Shown: piece after piece, positions 1 to 9,122 of the stretch | Numbering within the stretch: position 1 is the stretch's first letter | Layout of the letters: each line of letters opens with the position of its first letter | Origin: Micromonospora halotolerans | Lineage (GTDB): Bacteria > Actinomycetota > Actinomycetes > Mycobacteriales > Micromonosporaceae | NCBI RefSeq assembly: GCF_032108445.1 | Contig: NZ_CP134876.1 | Span: 1,736,001 to 1,800,000, forward strand | Length of the DNA stretch: 64,000 nt | Reading direction: 5' to 3' | Notes under the pieces: generated by a model | Database searches by the model: none | Told to the model about the DNA's origin: nothing | Seen by the model: only the letters and a program-made list of their open reading frames with translations | Position numbers and translations under genes: made by a program

Positions 1-601
1 GCCGCAGCGCGTCGGCCAGGGCCGGCAGGTCCAGGAAGAAGTGCTCGGTCTCCACGAACTCCGGCGTCTCGCCGTTGATCTTCGACTTCGGGTTGATCAG
101 GTCGATCGGGTCGAGCTGGTTGCCGCAGTTGTCGCACTGGTCGCCGCGGGCGCTGTCGTAGCCGCAGATCGGGCAGGTGCCCTCGATGTAGCGGTCGGGC
201 AGGGTCCGGCCGGTGGACGGGGAGATCGCCCCGGTGGTGACCTTGGGGACGATGTAGCCGTTGCGGTGCAGCCCCTCGAACAGCTCCTGCACCACGGCGT
301 AGTGGTTGCGGGTCGTGGTCCGGGTGAACAGGTCGTACGACAGGCCCAGCGCCCGCAGGTCCTCGGCGATCACCCGGTTGTAGCGGTCGGCCAGCTCGCG
401 CGGGGTGACCCCCTCGGCGTCGGCCTGCACCTGGATCGGGGTGCCGTGCTCGTCGGTGCCGGAGACCATGAGCACGTCGTGACCGGCCATCCGCATGTAC
501 CGGGCGAAGACGTCGGAGGGAACGCCGAATCCGGATACGTGGCCGATGTGGCGCGGGCCGTTGGCGTAGGGCCAGGCGACCGCGGCGAGAACGTGACTCA
601 T
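1..601 (-). CDS. metG: Methionyl-tRNA synthetase, N-terminal part (runs off window)
   Basis: Charges tRNA-Met with methionine in the cytoplasm. About 200 residues are visible, starting at ATG 601 and reading leftwards out of the window without a stop. The class I signature HIGH sits at residues 18-21 after the MetRS start pattern [26 protein letters not shown] follows near residue 46. A zinc knuckle with cysteines near residues 143, 146, 156 and 159 (CPIC...CDNC) marks the zinc-bearing MetG form. The gene is divergent from the membrane protein at 841. The identification is secure; the C-terminal part is simply outside the window. Confidence 0.96.
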   Translation of the reverse strand, partial: MSHVLAAVAWPYANGPRHIGHVSGFGVPSDVFARYMRMAGHDVLMVSGTDEHGTPIQVQADAEGVTPRELADRYNRVIAEDLRALGLSYDLFTRTTTRNHYAVVQELFEGLHRNGYIVPKVTTGAISPSTGRTLPDRYIEGTCPICGYDSARGDQCDNCGNQLDPIDLINPKSKINGETPEFVETEHFFLDLPALADALR

Positions 602-840
602 GAGCGCCAAGCCTAGTGATTGCCGCGGGACACCGGCGAACCAATAGGGCGCGTACCACGCGCCGACCCCGGCCGTACGCCCGATTTGTCGCCGACACGC
701 GGCCTGAGCTGCCCGGCGGGCCCGTCCCGCCGGTGTGAAATGAACGGCGTGACCAGCAGACCAGCGGCACCCGGGCCGGGCGGGCCCTCCTCCGCGCCCC
801 CGGCCGGGGTGCCGCGCGCCGGACTCCGGCGCGCGGCACG
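602..840. other. Divergent intergenic region upstream of metG
   Basis: About 240 bp between the metG start and the first credible start of the next plus-strand gene. It holds a short hairpin at 648-664 (GGCGCGT, ACC, ACGCGCC). An alternative start for the next gene, in another frame, is GTG 749 and would need a frameshift to join. I see no clear promoter consensus. Confidence 0.4.
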
Positions 841-1605
841 GTGGCTCCCCAGCCCCGGCTGGAACCGGCGGACCCGCCCGTCGAGGTGGAACCGACGACC
901 GGGGCGCCGGTGGACGCCGTCCCGCGCCGGGTGCCGGTCCGGCAGCCACGCTGGCACCGGCGTTCCGCCGCGGTCGACGGCGGGACCGCCTGGGCGCCGA
1001 TCGAGGAGGTGCACTGGGACGGCACCCCGCTGCGGGAGGAGCCGCACCGCCGGTCCCGCCGGTGGCCGCTCCGCCGGTCGGCGTCCGGGCGCGACGGGAC
1101 CCGTCCGGCCCGTCCCCCGGACCCGGTCACCGGCCTGTCCGTGCTGCTGTCGCTGAGCCTGCTGGCCGCGTTCTTCGCCTGGGTGAGCGCCGGGCCGCTC
1201 TGGCTGGCCGTGGGGCACGGCACGAGCGGCACGGCGGTGATCACCGGCTGCAGCGGCGGCGGGCTGACCCAGCGCTGCCGGGGGCTCTTCCTGGCCGACG
1301 GCGAGCGCTTCCTGGCCCACGGCGTGCGGGTCAGCGGGGTGCCGGCCGACCGCACCGCCACCGGCTCGATGCTGCCCGCCCGGATGACCGGGCCGGCCGC
1401 CGGCACCGCCTACGCGGACGCCGGCGCCGGCCGGCACCTGCGCTGGTTGCTCGGGCTGCTGCTGGTGGCCGGCTGCGCCGCCGGGATCGCCCGCGGGACC
1501 GGCGCCACCCGGCTGCCGGAGCGCCGGCACCGCCGCTGGGCGGTGGGCGTGGCGCTGGCCGGCCCGCTGCTGATCACCCTCGGGTTCCTGGCCGCGGCCT
1601 GGTAG
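841..1605 (+). CDS. Hypothetical membrane protein with proline/arginine-rich N-terminus
   Basis: Function not recognised. The 254-residue product has a polar N-terminal third rich in Arg and Pro (about residues 1-95). A membrane segment follows near 97-127, then an extracytoplasmic-type loop with two cysteines (TGCSGGG...QRCRG), then two more membrane segments near 200-217 and 232-254. The GTG start at 841 has no good ribosome-binding site. A different frame starting at GTG 749 encodes another Pro/Arg-rich stretch, so the true N-terminus may lie upstream if there is a sequencing or real frameshift. It sits alone between divergent metG and convergent rsmI. Confidence 0.55.
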   Translation: MAPQPRLEPADPPVEVEPTTGAPVDAVPRRVPVRQPRWHRRSAAVDGGTAWAPIEEVHWDGTPLREEPHRRSRRWPLRRSASGRDGTRPARPPDPVTGLSVLLSLSLLAAFFAWVSAGPLWLAVGHGTSGTAVITGCSGGGLTQRCRGLFLADGERFLAHGVRVSGVPADRTATGSMLPARMTGPAAGTAYADAGAGRHLRWLLGLLLVAGCAAGIARGTGATRLPERRHRRWAVGVALAGPLLITLGFLAAAW

Positions 1606-1650
1606 CCGCTCCCCTGCCGTGCCGGGGGCGTTGACCGGGGGCCCTCCCGG

Positions 1651-2490
1651 TCAGCTGTGCACGACCGTGTAGACCTCGCGGCGGCGCAGCCCGTACTCGG
1701 TGGCCACCTCCGTGACGGCGTCCCGCCGGGACAGCCCGGCCGCCTCCCGGGCGGCCACCGCGGCGCGCAGCGTGTCGTCGTCCGGCCGGACGGCCGCGGC
1801 CGGCGGCGCCCCGGCCACGACCAGGGTGATCTCGCCGCGCGGCTCGCCCGCCGCGGCCCACTCGGCCAGCTCGCCGAGCGGCCGGCGGACCACCTCCTCG
1901 TACGTCTTTGTCAGCTCGCGGCAGAGCGCGGCGGGCCGGTCCGGGCCGAACGCCTCGGCCAGGTCGGCCAGCGCCCCGGCGATCCGGTGCGGCGCCTCGA
2001 AGAGCACCAGGGTGCGTTCCTCGGCGGCCAGCGCGCGCAGCCGGGACCGGCGGGCGCCGGGCGTGCGGGGCAGGAAACCCTCGAAGCAGAACCGGTCGCA
2101 CGGCAGCCCGGACAGTGCCAGGGCGGTGGTCACGGCGCTCGGCCCGGGGGCCGCGGTCACCGGGACGCCGGCGTCCAGGGCGGCCCGGACCAGCCGGTAG
2201 CCGGGGTCGGACACGCTCGGCATCCCGCCGTCGGTGACCAGCGCGACGGTGTAGCCGGCGGCGAGGACGTCGACCAGTTCCGGGGTGCGCCGCTCCTCGT
2301 TGCCCTCGAAGTAGGAGACGATCCGGCCCGGCACGCTGACCGCCAGGTCGCGGGCCAGCCGGGTGAGCCGGCGGGTGTCCTCGGCGGCGACCACGTCGGC
2401 GGCGGCGAGCACCTCGCGGAACCGGGCGGACGCGTCGGCCGGGTTGCCCAGCGGCGCACCGAGCAGCACCAGGCGGCCAACCTCGGACAT
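1651..2490 (-). CDS. rsmI: 16S rRNA (cytidine-1402 2'-O)-methyltransferase RsmI
   Basis: SAM-dependent methylation of the ribose of C1402 in 16S rRNA, at the decoding site. The 279-residue protein carries the family motifs in order: LGAPLGNPAD near the N-terminus, AEDTRRLTRL, TDGGMPSVSDPG (variant of the usual SDAGTPGISDPG), FEGFLPR and FEAPHRI. The length is normal. The start at ATG 2490 (MSEVGRLVLLG) is chosen because the motifs begin directly after it. The reading frame stays open to 2604, but that would overlap the divergent mannosyltransferase gene. The two genes share a promoter region of about 90 bp. Confidence 0.94.
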   Translation of the reverse strand: MSEVGRLVLLGAPLGNPADASARFREVLAAADVVAAEDTRRLTRLARDLAVSVPGRIVSYFEGNEERRTPELVDVLAAGYTVALVTDGGMPSVSDPGYRLVRAALDAGVPVTAAPGPSAVTTALALSGLPCDRFCFEGFLPRTPGARRSRLRALAAEERTLVLFEAPHRIAGALADLAEAFGPDRPAALCRELTKTYEEVVRRPLGELAEWAAAGEPRGEITLVVAGAPPAAAVRPDDDTLRAAVAAREAAGLSRRDAVTEVATEYGLRRREVYTVVHS

Positions 2491-2582
2491 TTCACCCACG
2501 GCGTGCGCTCCTTCATCGACGGCCGTACCAATCTCGGAGACGACGGGCGCCACCGGGCACCTCCGCAGCCTACGATCGCCGG

Positions 2583-4283
2583 GTGACGAGTGCGTCGACA
2601 GCACAGAGCGCGAACGCGAGCGGGTCCGCCGCCGGGCCGACCAACGCCGACCAGGCCACGAACCCCGCGGCGAGCGGCGGCGGCGGCCGGATCCCGGCCG
2701 TCGTCCGGCGACGGCTCGACACCGTCGACGCCCGCCTCGACCGGGGGCGCGCCTGGCTGGCCACCGGGGTCGTGGTGGCGATCGCGGCCATCCTGCGCTT
2801 CGTCGGGCTGAGCGGCCCCAACGGGAAGATCTTCGACGAGATCTACTACGCCCGCGACGCGTACGGGCTGATCGACCGCGGCGTCGAGTGGAACTACAAG
2901 GACAACGGCCCGTCGTACGTGGTGCACCCGCCGCTGGGCAAGTGGCTCATCGGCCTCGGCGAGTGGGCCTTCGGCTACCAGGACGCCGAGACCAAGATCT
3001 CCGTGCCCGGGCACCTGATGACCACCGCCCCCGAGTTCGGCTGGCGGTTCGCGGCGGCCGTCGCCGGCACCCTGTCGGTGCTGCTGCTGGTGCGGATCGG
3101 CCGGCGGATGTTCCGGTCCACCACGCTGGGCTGCGCGGCCGGGCTGCTGCTCGCCCTGGACGGCTTCCACTTCGTGCTCTCCCGCACCGCGCTGCTCGAC
3201 ATCTTCCTGCTGCTGTTCGTGCTGGCCGCGTTCGGCGCGCTGGTGCTCGACCGGGACGCCCGGCGGCGGCGCTGGGCCCGGGCGCTGGAGGCGGGGCTCG
3301 ACCCGACGCTGCCGGGGCGGGCGGGCCGGCCGCCGTCGACCTGGCGGGACTGGCCGTGGTGGCGGCTGGCCGCCGGCGTGCTGCTCGGCTGCGCCTGCGC
3401 GGTGAAGTGGAGCGGCCTCTACTTCGTCCCGGCCTTCGCGCTGCTCGTGCTGCTCTGGGAGGTCGGCGTGCGCCGCTCGGCCGGAGCCCGCCGCCCGTGG
3501 CGGGACGCCCTGCTGGACGAGCTGCCGTGGCTGCTGGCGGCGGGCGCGCTGATGGTCGTGACCTACGTGCTCACCTGGTCGGGCTGGCTGCTCGGCGACG
3601 AGGGCTACTACCGCCTGGCCGAGCGCTACCCGAACACCCCGGGGCTGAGCGACACCCCGGTGATCGGGCCGCTGATCAACCTGTGGGAATACCACAAGGC
3701 CGCGTACGGCTTCCACACCCAGCTCGACGACCCGCACAAGTACCAGTCCTGGCCGTGGCAGTGGCTGCTGCTCGGCCGGCCGGTCGCCTTCTACTGGTCC
3801 GGTGACGGCAACTGCGGCGCGCCGAGCTGCGCCTCGGAGATCCTGCTGCTGGGCACCCCGCTGCTGTGGTGGTCGTTCCTGCCGGCGCTGGTGGCGACGG
3901 TCTGGCTCGGGCTGGCCCGGCGCGACTGGCGGGCCGGCGCCATCGTGCTCAGCGTGGCCGCCGGCCTGCTGCCCTGGTTCTGGTTCGCCCTCGACGGGCG
4001 CACGATGTTCTCGTTCTACGCCGCGCCGGCGGTGCCGTTCCTCGTGCTGGCGGTGGTCTACGTGCTCGGCGCGATCGTCTCGCCCGCCCCGGTCGCCGGC
4101 ACGGCGCCGCCACCGAGCACCGAGGCCACGGCCGACCGCCGCCTGGTCGGCGGGATCATCGCGGGCGCGTACGTGCTGCTGGTCGCCCTCTGCTTCGGCT
4201 ACTTCTACCCGATCTTCGTGGGCCGGCTGATGGCCTACGCGGACTGGTCCGCCCGGATGTGGTTGGACGGTCGCTGGATCTGA
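2583..4283 (+). CDS. Protein O-mannosyltransferase (GT39 family)
   Basis: Integral membrane glycosyltransferase that transfers mannose from polyprenyl-phosphate-mannose to secreted proteins during translocation. The 566 residues include the acidic first-loop pattern FDEIYYARDAYG, the HPPLGKWLIG motif, LLALDGFHFVLSRTALLDIFL, and about ten hydrophobic segments. The polar N-terminus (about 55 residues) is cytoplasmic and low complexity, as in actinobacterial Pmt proteins. The start is GTG 2583, divergent from rsmI, an arrangement common in actinobacteria. A strong hairpin lies 90 bp past the stop. Confidence 0.93.
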   Translation: MTSASTAQSANASGSAAGPTNADQATNPAASGGGGRIPAVVRRRLDTVDARLDRGRAWLATGVVVAIAAILRFVGLSGPNGKIFDEIYYARDAYGLIDRGVEWNYKDNGPSYVVHPPLGKWLIGLGEWAFGYQDAETKISVPGHLMTTAPEFGWRFAAAVAGTLSVLLLVRIGRRMFRSTTLGCAAGLLLALDGFHFVLSRTALLDIFLLLFVLAAFGALVLDRDARRRRWARALEAGLDPTLPGRAGRPPSTWRDWPWWRLAAGVLLGCACAVKWSGLYFVPAFALLVLLWEVGVRRSAGARRPWRDALLDELPWLLAAGALMVVTYVLTWSGWLLGDEGYYRLAERYPNTPGLSDTPVIGPLINLWEYHKAAYGFHTQLDDPHKYQSWPWQWLLLGRPVAFYWSGDGNCGAPSCASEILLLGTPLLWWSFLPALVATVWLGLARRDWRAGAIVLSVAAGLLPWFWFALDGRTMFSFYAAPAVPFLVLAVVYVLGAIVSPAPVAGTAPPPSTEATADRRLVGGIIAGAYVLLVALCFGYFYPIFVGRLMAYADWSARMWLDGRWI

Positions 4284-4373
4284 CCGGCGCGGCCCGGCGG
4301 GGGCACCCGCTGGGCCGGAAAACCGGTTGCGATCACGGGCCCGCCCGTCGGCGGCGGCTTCGGGTGCGAAAAA

Positions 4374-4421
4374 GCGCGCCCCGATCGCCTGCCACGGGGG
4401 AAGCGGGCGATTGGGGCGCGC
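4374..4421. terminator. Strong hairpin between mannosyltransferase and VWA genes
   Basis: A 16-bp stem (GCGCGCCCCGATCGCC, 4374-4389; partner 4406-4421) with one G-T pair and a loop of about 16 nt. The only T-tract lies on the minus-strand side (AAAAA at 4369-4373 on plus), so it would act as an intrinsic terminator for leftward transcription. It can also end the rightward mannosyltransferase transcript without a U-tract, as is common in high-GC actinomycetes. Confidence 0.65.
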
Positions 4422-4683
4422 AAGACAGAGCTTAACCACAGTGCGGCAGTGGCACAACGGGTCGGCCCTGGTCAGATTTCCGACGAATGCGCCACCCCAC
4501 AAAAGGTTTACATCGGGCACCTCACGTTGGGTCACCCTGCGGAAACGTCACGAATTCCTTACCATTCGCGGCGCGCGGGCGGCCCGGCCCCGCAACTCCT
4601 GATCATGCCGCCGATCGCATCGACCCACCTTGATCGAGCGACCCGGATGATCTTCCATAGTGGATCTCACTACACTTCGCCCG
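4422..4683. other. Intergenic region upstream of the VWA operon
   Basis: About 260 bp of less GC-rich sequence with no convincing gene. It must hold the promoter for the VWA gene. A TTGATC at 4631-4636 followed by a CATAGT-like element just before the start is a possible promoter, but the match is weak. The start ATG 4684 has no obvious ribosome-binding site, so a short or absent leader is possible. Confidence 0.35.
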
Positions 4684-5964
4684 ATGATCAACAAGAGACG
4701 ACCGGCGGCCGTCCTGATCGGACTGCTGGCGGCGACCGCGCTGCTCGGCGCGCCGCCCGCCGCGGCCGACGACGAGACCGCCGAACCCCCCGCCGAGCCG
4801 CCCAAGGTCGAACTGGTCCTGGACGTCAGCGGCTCGATGCGGGCCCGGGACATCGACGGGCGCAGCCGGATCTCCGTGGCCCAACAGGCGTTCAACGAGG
4901 TGGTCGACGCGCTGCCGGACGAGACCCAGCTCGGCATCCGCGTGCTCGGCGCCACCTACCGGGGCGAGGACAAGAAGCAGGGCTGCCGGGACACCCAGCA
5001 GATCGTGCCGGTCGGCCCCGTGGACCGTACACAGGCCAAGGCGGCCGTCGCCACGCTGCGCCCCACCGGCTTCACCCCGGTGGGGCTCGCGCTCCGCTCC
5101 GCCGCGCAGGACCTGGGCACCGGCAGCACGGCGCGCCGGATCGTGCTGATCACCGACGGCGAGGACACCTGCGCGCCGCCCGACCCCTGCCAGGTGGCCC
5201 GCGAGCTGGCCGCCCAGGGCACCCGGCTGGTCGTCGACACGCTCGGCCTGGCCCCCGACGAGAAGGTCCGCCGGCAGCTGCTCTGCATCGCCGCGGCCAC
5301 CGGCGGCACGTACACGGCGGCGCAGAGCGCCGAGGAGCTGACCGGGCGGATCAAGCAACTGGTGGACCGCGCCCGGGACACGTACACCGCCACCCCGACG
5401 GTCGTCGGCGGGTCGGCCGGGTGCGACGGTGCCCCGCTGCTCGCCCCGGGCGTCTACACCGACCGGGAGGCGTTCGCCGAGCACCGCTGGTACCGGGTGC
5501 CGGTGCGCCCGGGGCAGGAACTGCGCGCCTCTGTGAGCGTCGCGCTGGACCGGCCGGTGAACCCGGACTACGGCGTGCTGCTGCGGGCCACCGCCGCGGA
5601 CGGGCGGGAACTGGTCCGGGGGGTCGACGCCGGCAGCGGGCGTACCGACGTGGTCTCGGCCGGGCTGCGCTGGTCGGCCGCCGAGGAGGAGAGCCCCGAA
5701 CCCACCCCGAGCGGCGTGCAGGCGGCGCGGACCGTCTGCCTGGTGGTCAGCAACTCGTTCGCGCCGCGCTCCGGCACCCAGGTCACCCCGGGCATGCCGG
5801 TGGAGCTGACCGTGGACGTGGTCGCCGCGTCCCCCGCCCCGGACGGGCCGGACCTCGGCCGCGGCTGGGCGCTGCTGCTCCTGCTCACCCTGGCCGGGCT
5901 GGTCACCGGGCTGGTCGCCGGGCTGCTCACCCGCTGGTGGGTGGCCACGTGGAGGGAGAACTGA
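4684..5964 (+). CDS. Exported, membrane-anchored VWA-domain protein
   Basis: Secreted metal-ion-dependent adhesion protein of unknown partner. The 426-residue product has a signal peptide (residues 1-28, KRRP then a hydrophobic core, APPAAADD cleavage region), then a von Willebrand factor A domain from about residue 41. The MIDAS motif DVSGS is at 47-51, followed by the TPVGLAL threonine and ITDGEDTC. A beta-rich region follows. A C-terminal membrane helix (about 399-420) ends in RWWVATWREN, so the VWA domain faces outward. The next gene starts 2 bp after the stop and looks like its structural partner. Confidence 0.85.
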   Translation: MINKRRPAAVLIGLLAATALLGAPPAAADDETAEPPAEPPKVELVLDVSGSMRARDIDGRSRISVAQQAFNEVVDALPDETQLGIRVLGATYRGEDKKQGCRDTQQIVPVGPVDRTQAKAAVATLRPTGFTPVGLALRSAAQDLGTGSTARRIVLITDGEDTCAPPDPCQVARELAAQGTRLVVDTLGLAPDEKVRRQLLCIAAATGGTYTAAQSAEELTGRIKQLVDRARDTYTATPTVVGGSAGCDGAPLLAPGVYTDREAFAEHRWYRVPVRPGQELRASVSVALDRPVNPDYGVLLRATAADGRELVRGVDAGSGRTDVVSAGLRWSAAEEESPEPTPSGVQAARTVCLVVSNSFAPRSGTQVTPGMPVELTVDVVAASPAPDGPDLGRGWALLLLLTLAGLVTGLVAGLLTRWWVATWREN

Positions 5965-5966
5965 GG

Positions 5967-6743
5967 ATGCGTACCCTGATCCGCTCCGCGGCGGCGCTGG
6001 CCGCCGCCGGGCTGGCCCTCACCCCCACGGCCGCCGCTGCGGCGCCCACCCCGTCGCCCGGCGCGGCCACCGTCACCAAGGCCGGCACCTCGTTCCTGAC
6101 CGCCACGACCATCACCCCCGGCCAGCCGGTCCGGGTGGGCGCCTCGACCGGCGACCACCTCTACTGGTCGTTCCGGGCCGAGGCCGGCGACGTCCACGAG
6201 GTCAGCGCGACGGTCTCGTTCGGCGGCAGGGCGCGCACCGGCCCGTCCACCTGGACCATCGACGTCTTCGACGGGCTGCGCCGCCGGCAGGCGTGCACGG
6301 CCGGCGCGCAGACCCCGACCGTCGCGGCGACCGCGACCAGCGTGACCCTCGGGTGCACGCTGCGCCGGGTCCGGCCGTGGGCGGAGCCGTGGTCCGGCGA
6401 CCCGCTGCCCGGCACCTACTACCTCCGGCTCTCGGTCACCGACCTGCCCGAGCCCGACCTCGGCCTGCCGGTCGAGGTGGACCTGCTGGTCGGCGCGGCC
6501 ACCGGGGGCGGCGGGTCCGGCGACGACGGGGAGCTGGCGGCGCCCCTGGTGGCGAACACCAGGGCGGGCACGGTGCTCACCGCGGAGCCGGCACCCGAGC
6601 CGGTCGCCGAGGAGGAGGCCGGCCTCACCGGCTGGCTCCCGGAGGCCGGCTCGCGCTGGGTGTGGACCAGCGCGGGCGGGGTGCTCGCCGCCGTGGCGGG
6701 CGTGGTGGGCTTCGCGCTCACCCGGCGTCCCCGCCGGCCCTGA
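5967..6743 (+). CDS. Exported membrane-anchored protein, partner of VWA protein
   Basis: Function not recognised. The 258-residue product has a signal peptide (MRTLIRSAAALAAAGLALTP, AAAA cleavage area) and an extracytoplasmic beta-rich region containing YWSFRAEAGDVHEVSATV and TYYLRLSVTD, similar in feel to pre-peptidase C-terminal or sensor-type beta domains. An acidic linker and a C-terminal membrane helix (near 231-250) with a RRPRRP tail complete it. The start ATG 5967 has GGAGGGAG upstream and lies 2 bp after the VWA stop, so the two are almost certainly cotranscribed and may form one surface complex. Confidence 0.7.
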   Translation: MRTLIRSAAALAAAGLALTPTAAAAAPTPSPGAATVTKAGTSFLTATTITPGQPVRVGASTGDHLYWSFRAEAGDVHEVSATVSFGGRARTGPSTWTIDVFDGLRRRQACTAGAQTPTVAATATSVTLGCTLRRVRPWAEPWSGDPLPGTYYLRLSVTDLPEPDLGLPVEVDLLVGAATGGGGSGDDGELAAPLVANTRAGTVLTAEPAPEPVAEEEAGLTGWLPEAGSRWVWTSAGGVLAAVAGVVGFALTRRPRRP

Positions 6744-6797
6744 GCCCGCGACCGGTGGCCGCCGCGTCGGGTGCGGGGCGGCCACCGGAAGCGGGGG

Positions 6798-7067
6798 TCA
6801 GTGGGTGCGCGGGCCGCGCGGCACCCAGCCGATGAAACGGTCCTGGAGCGAGGAGTCCGGATCGGCGCGGAGGTCCTGCGTGGCGGCCGCCAGGCAGGAG
6901 CCCAGATAGACGCTCAACGAGGCACGGTCCACCTGGTACTCGTCCAGCAGTTGCCGGCGTTTGGTGGCACAGGGCCAGTCCTCGCCGCAGGAACCGCAGG
7001 TCCAGTCGGGGGTCACGGGGGCGTGCTCGCCCGGTCGTGATTCCGACGCCTTAGCACCAGGCGTCAT
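6798..7067 (-). CDS. Small conserved actinobacterial protein with CxxC...C motif
   Basis: An 89-residue protein with PDWTCGSCGEDWPCATKRRQLLDEY followed by a helical region (SLSVYLGSCLAAATQDL). I recognise the pattern from small proteins in actinomycetes that are often labelled flavin reductase-like, but I see no flavin-binding evidence, so the function is unknown. The three closely spaced cysteines could bind a metal. It is convergent with the VWA operon; the gap is only 54 bp. Confidence 0.65.
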   Translation of the reverse strand: MTPGAKASESRPGEHAPVTPDWTCGSCGEDWPCATKRRQLLDEYQVDRASLSVYLGSCLAAATQDLRADPDSSLQDRFIGWVPRGPRTH

Positions 7068-7476
7068 CGGCCGTTCCTCTCGTCAATGAACACGTGTGTG
7101 TGGACGGTGCTTCCCCCGCAACGACCTGACAGCGCTCCGAAACGCTTCGGCGTTACACGGTTGCGCTACGTTTCGGCGTCACGCGGGACCTGCTGCCGCC
7201 CGAGGTCGCCGTGGCGGGACCTGGCTGGACTTCTCCGACGCCCGGGTCACGCTCGATCCGGAGGCGGGCGCCTTCACCGCCCGGATCGCGCCGGCCCGGC
7301 TCGCCGCCACCCCGCTGGCCGATTCGCCATCATCGATAGCCGGTCGGTTCGCGGTGGACGCCGAACTGATGCGCACCGCCGCCGTTCCGGTACCCGGGTG
7401 AGGGCCTGACGGTCGCGTTGCGGGCGGCTTGTACCGTCGTCCCGACTGACGATCCCGAAGGTGCCCAAGGAGTACG
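7068..7476. other. Intergenic region, possible decayed coding remnant
   Basis: About 400 bp without a confident gene. A plus-strand frame ending at 7401 reads WLDFSDARVTLDPEAG and continues in protein-like fashion, but it has no good start and I cannot place it in a family. It may be the tail of a lost gene. The final 15 bp hold the ribosome-binding site AAGGAG of the next gene. Confidence 0.3.
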
Positions 7477-8559
7477 GTGAGCCACCCTCAGCCTCCGTTC
7501 GGACCGCAGGACCCGAACCAGCAGCCTCAGGAACCGCCGACCCAGGCGTTCCCCACCGCGCCGATGCCGCCGGTGCCGGGCAGCCCGCAGGCGCCGCAGC
7601 CGCCGGTCTCGGGCGCGCCGCAGCCGCCGACCTCGGGCGCCCCGTACCCGCCGCAGCCGCCGACCTCCGGTGCGCCGTACCCGCCCGTCCCCGGTGGCGG
7701 ATACCCGCCCGCCCCGGAATCGCCGTACGCGCCGCCGCCCACCTCCGGCACGCCCTACGCGCCGCAGCCGCCGACGTCGGGTGCGCCGTACCCGCCGCCG
7801 GGCGGGGCACAGCCGCCGTACCCGCCCGCGGGGGCCGGGTTCCCCCCGCCACCCGGGCAGTACCCGCCGCCTCCCGGTGAGGCCTACCCGCCGACCGGGC
7901 CGTACCCGCCCGCGCCGGGGCAGTTCGGCCCGCCGGCGAAGAAGTCCAACAAGAACGTCTGGATCACCGTCGGCATCGTGGCGGCGGTCATGCTGCTGCT
8001 CTGCTGCGGCGGCGGCATCTTCGCCATCTACAGCGGGGCGCAGAAGACCAAGGACGCGATCGACAGCCTGCCCACCCCGGGCGTCACCTTCAGCAACCCG
8101 GTCGACGACACCCCGACCGGCGGCACCTCGGCGACGCCGGAGCCGGGCCGGACCGACAGCGAGACCTTCAACATGCCGTCCGGCGACACGCTGATCGTCA
8201 ACGACGACGACGGCACCGTCGAGATCACGGTCGGCAACTTCCGGACCAAGGACAAGTCCTGCCAGGAGTTCATGCCGGGGCCGAAGAACGGTATGTACCT
8301 GATCGCCGACGTGACCGCCGAGGTCACCAAGGGCACCGGCTCGATCAACCCGTTCTTCTTCAAGTGGGTCGGCACCGACGGCACCGAGGAGAGCGGCGTC
8401 GGCGGCGCCTTCTCCGGCTGCGGCAAGCTGATGGGCTCGGGCAACAACCTGCCCACCGGCAGCAAGCGCAGCGGCCAGCTCATCTTCGACGTGAAGAACA
8501 AGAACGGCACGCTGGAGTACGAGCACCACCTGCGTACCGCGGGCTCCTGGAAGCCGTAA
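7477..8559 (+). CDS. Proline-rich membrane protein with C-terminal DUF4352-type domain
   Basis: A 360-residue membrane-anchored protein. Residues 1-155 are low complexity, with tandem PPTSGAPYPP-type repeats. A single membrane helix (VWITVGIVAAVMLLLCCGGGIFAIY) spans about 163-187. The outside part is a beta domain of the DUF4352 or immunoprotective-like type (ITVGNFRTKD..., YLIADVTAEV..., TGSKRSGQLIFDV). Two cysteines (SCQEF, SGCGK) could form a disulfide. The start is GTG 7477 with AAGGAG 8 bp upstream. A terminator hairpin follows directly. A role at the cell surface is an inference. Confidence 0.8.
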   Translation: MSHPQPPFGPQDPNQQPQEPPTQAFPTAPMPPVPGSPQAPQPPVSGAPQPPTSGAPYPPQPPTSGAPYPPVPGGGYPPAPESPYAPPPTSGTPYAPQPPTSGAPYPPPGGAQPPYPPAGAGFPPPPGQYPPPPGEAYPPTGPYPPAPGQFGPPAKKSNKNVWITVGIVAAVMLLLCCGGGIFAIYSGAQKTKDAIDSLPTPGVTFSNPVDDTPTGGTSATPEPGRTDSETFNMPSGDTLIVNDDDGTVEITVGNFRTKDKSCQEFMPGPKNGMYLIADVTAEVTKGTGSINPFFFKWVGTDGTEESGVGGAFSGCGKLMGSGNNLPTGSKRSGQLIFDVKNKNGTLEYEHHLRTAGSWKP

Positions 8560-8577
8560 CGACGTCCACCGTGTGAG

Positions 8578-8610
8578 CGAGGGGTCGGTCCGGAAGGGAC
8601 CGGCCCCTCG
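8578..8610 (+). terminator. Intrinsic-type hairpin after DUF4352 gene
   Basis: A 14-bp stem (CGAGGGGTCGGTCC with its complement, one T-G pair) around a GGAA loop, 19 bp after the stop codon. It is followed by TCTGTT, a weak U-rich tail. Confidence 0.8.
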
Positions 8611-8628
8611 TCTGTTCGGACACTTCCA

Positions 8629-9016
8629 TGTGCGAGCGCCGTCGGGGCACCGCCCAACCCGTACCTCGCCCTGCACCGCGAGGATCTCCACCTGCACCTC
8701 TTCGGCATGCCCGAGTTCGACCCGGCAACCTCGTAGGGCCCCTGCCTGGTCCCGGTGGACGACATCGCGCGGCGACCACCGGCAGGCCGCCCGGATCCTC
8801 GACGCGGCGCTGTCCCGGCCGGACGCCGCCGATGATCCACTCGTCCACGTCGAGGCGCTCGTCTGCCGGGCCGAGCTGGCCCTCGTGCTGGACGAGCCGG
8901 CGGTCGCCCGGGAGCTGCTGGAGCGGGCGGAAGCCGTGCCGCTGAGCGACGACGGCCGGGAGCGGCTGGCCGCCACCCTGTGGCACGCGGCGGACCTCGC
9001 CGCGGCCGGCGACTGA
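8629..9016 (+). pseudogene. Decayed VOC (glyoxalase-like) gene with TPR-like tail
   Basis: Frame 1 at about 8647-8733 reads NPYLALHREDLHLHLFGMPE, typical of bleomycin-resistance/VOC proteins, and is stopped by TAG at 8734-8736. The reading continues as LVPVDDIA to about 8766. In frame 2, from 8771 to the stop at 9016, the sequence becomes a helical repeat tail (QAARILDAAL..., ELALVLDEPAVARELLERAE). Intact VOC-plus-helical-tail proteins have a longer segment between these parts. The gene therefore carries a nonsense codon, an internal deletion and a frame change, and its N-terminus is missing too. Confidence 0.72.
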
Positions 9017-9122
9017 CCACCCCCGTGCCCACCCCGGCGGACCACCGGGGTTTCAGTGCGCGACGGCCGGGGACGCGTCGGCGGAGGGGTGCCACGGCGC
9101 CCACGACGACAGGGGAGGCGGC

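Noticed and set aside
2157..4535. Very long minus-strand open frame opposite the mannosyltransferase
   Set aside because: It is an antisense shadow: extreme Arg/Pro/Ala/Gln composition caused by high GC at third codon positions, with no motifs, while the plus strand carries a clear GT39 protein.
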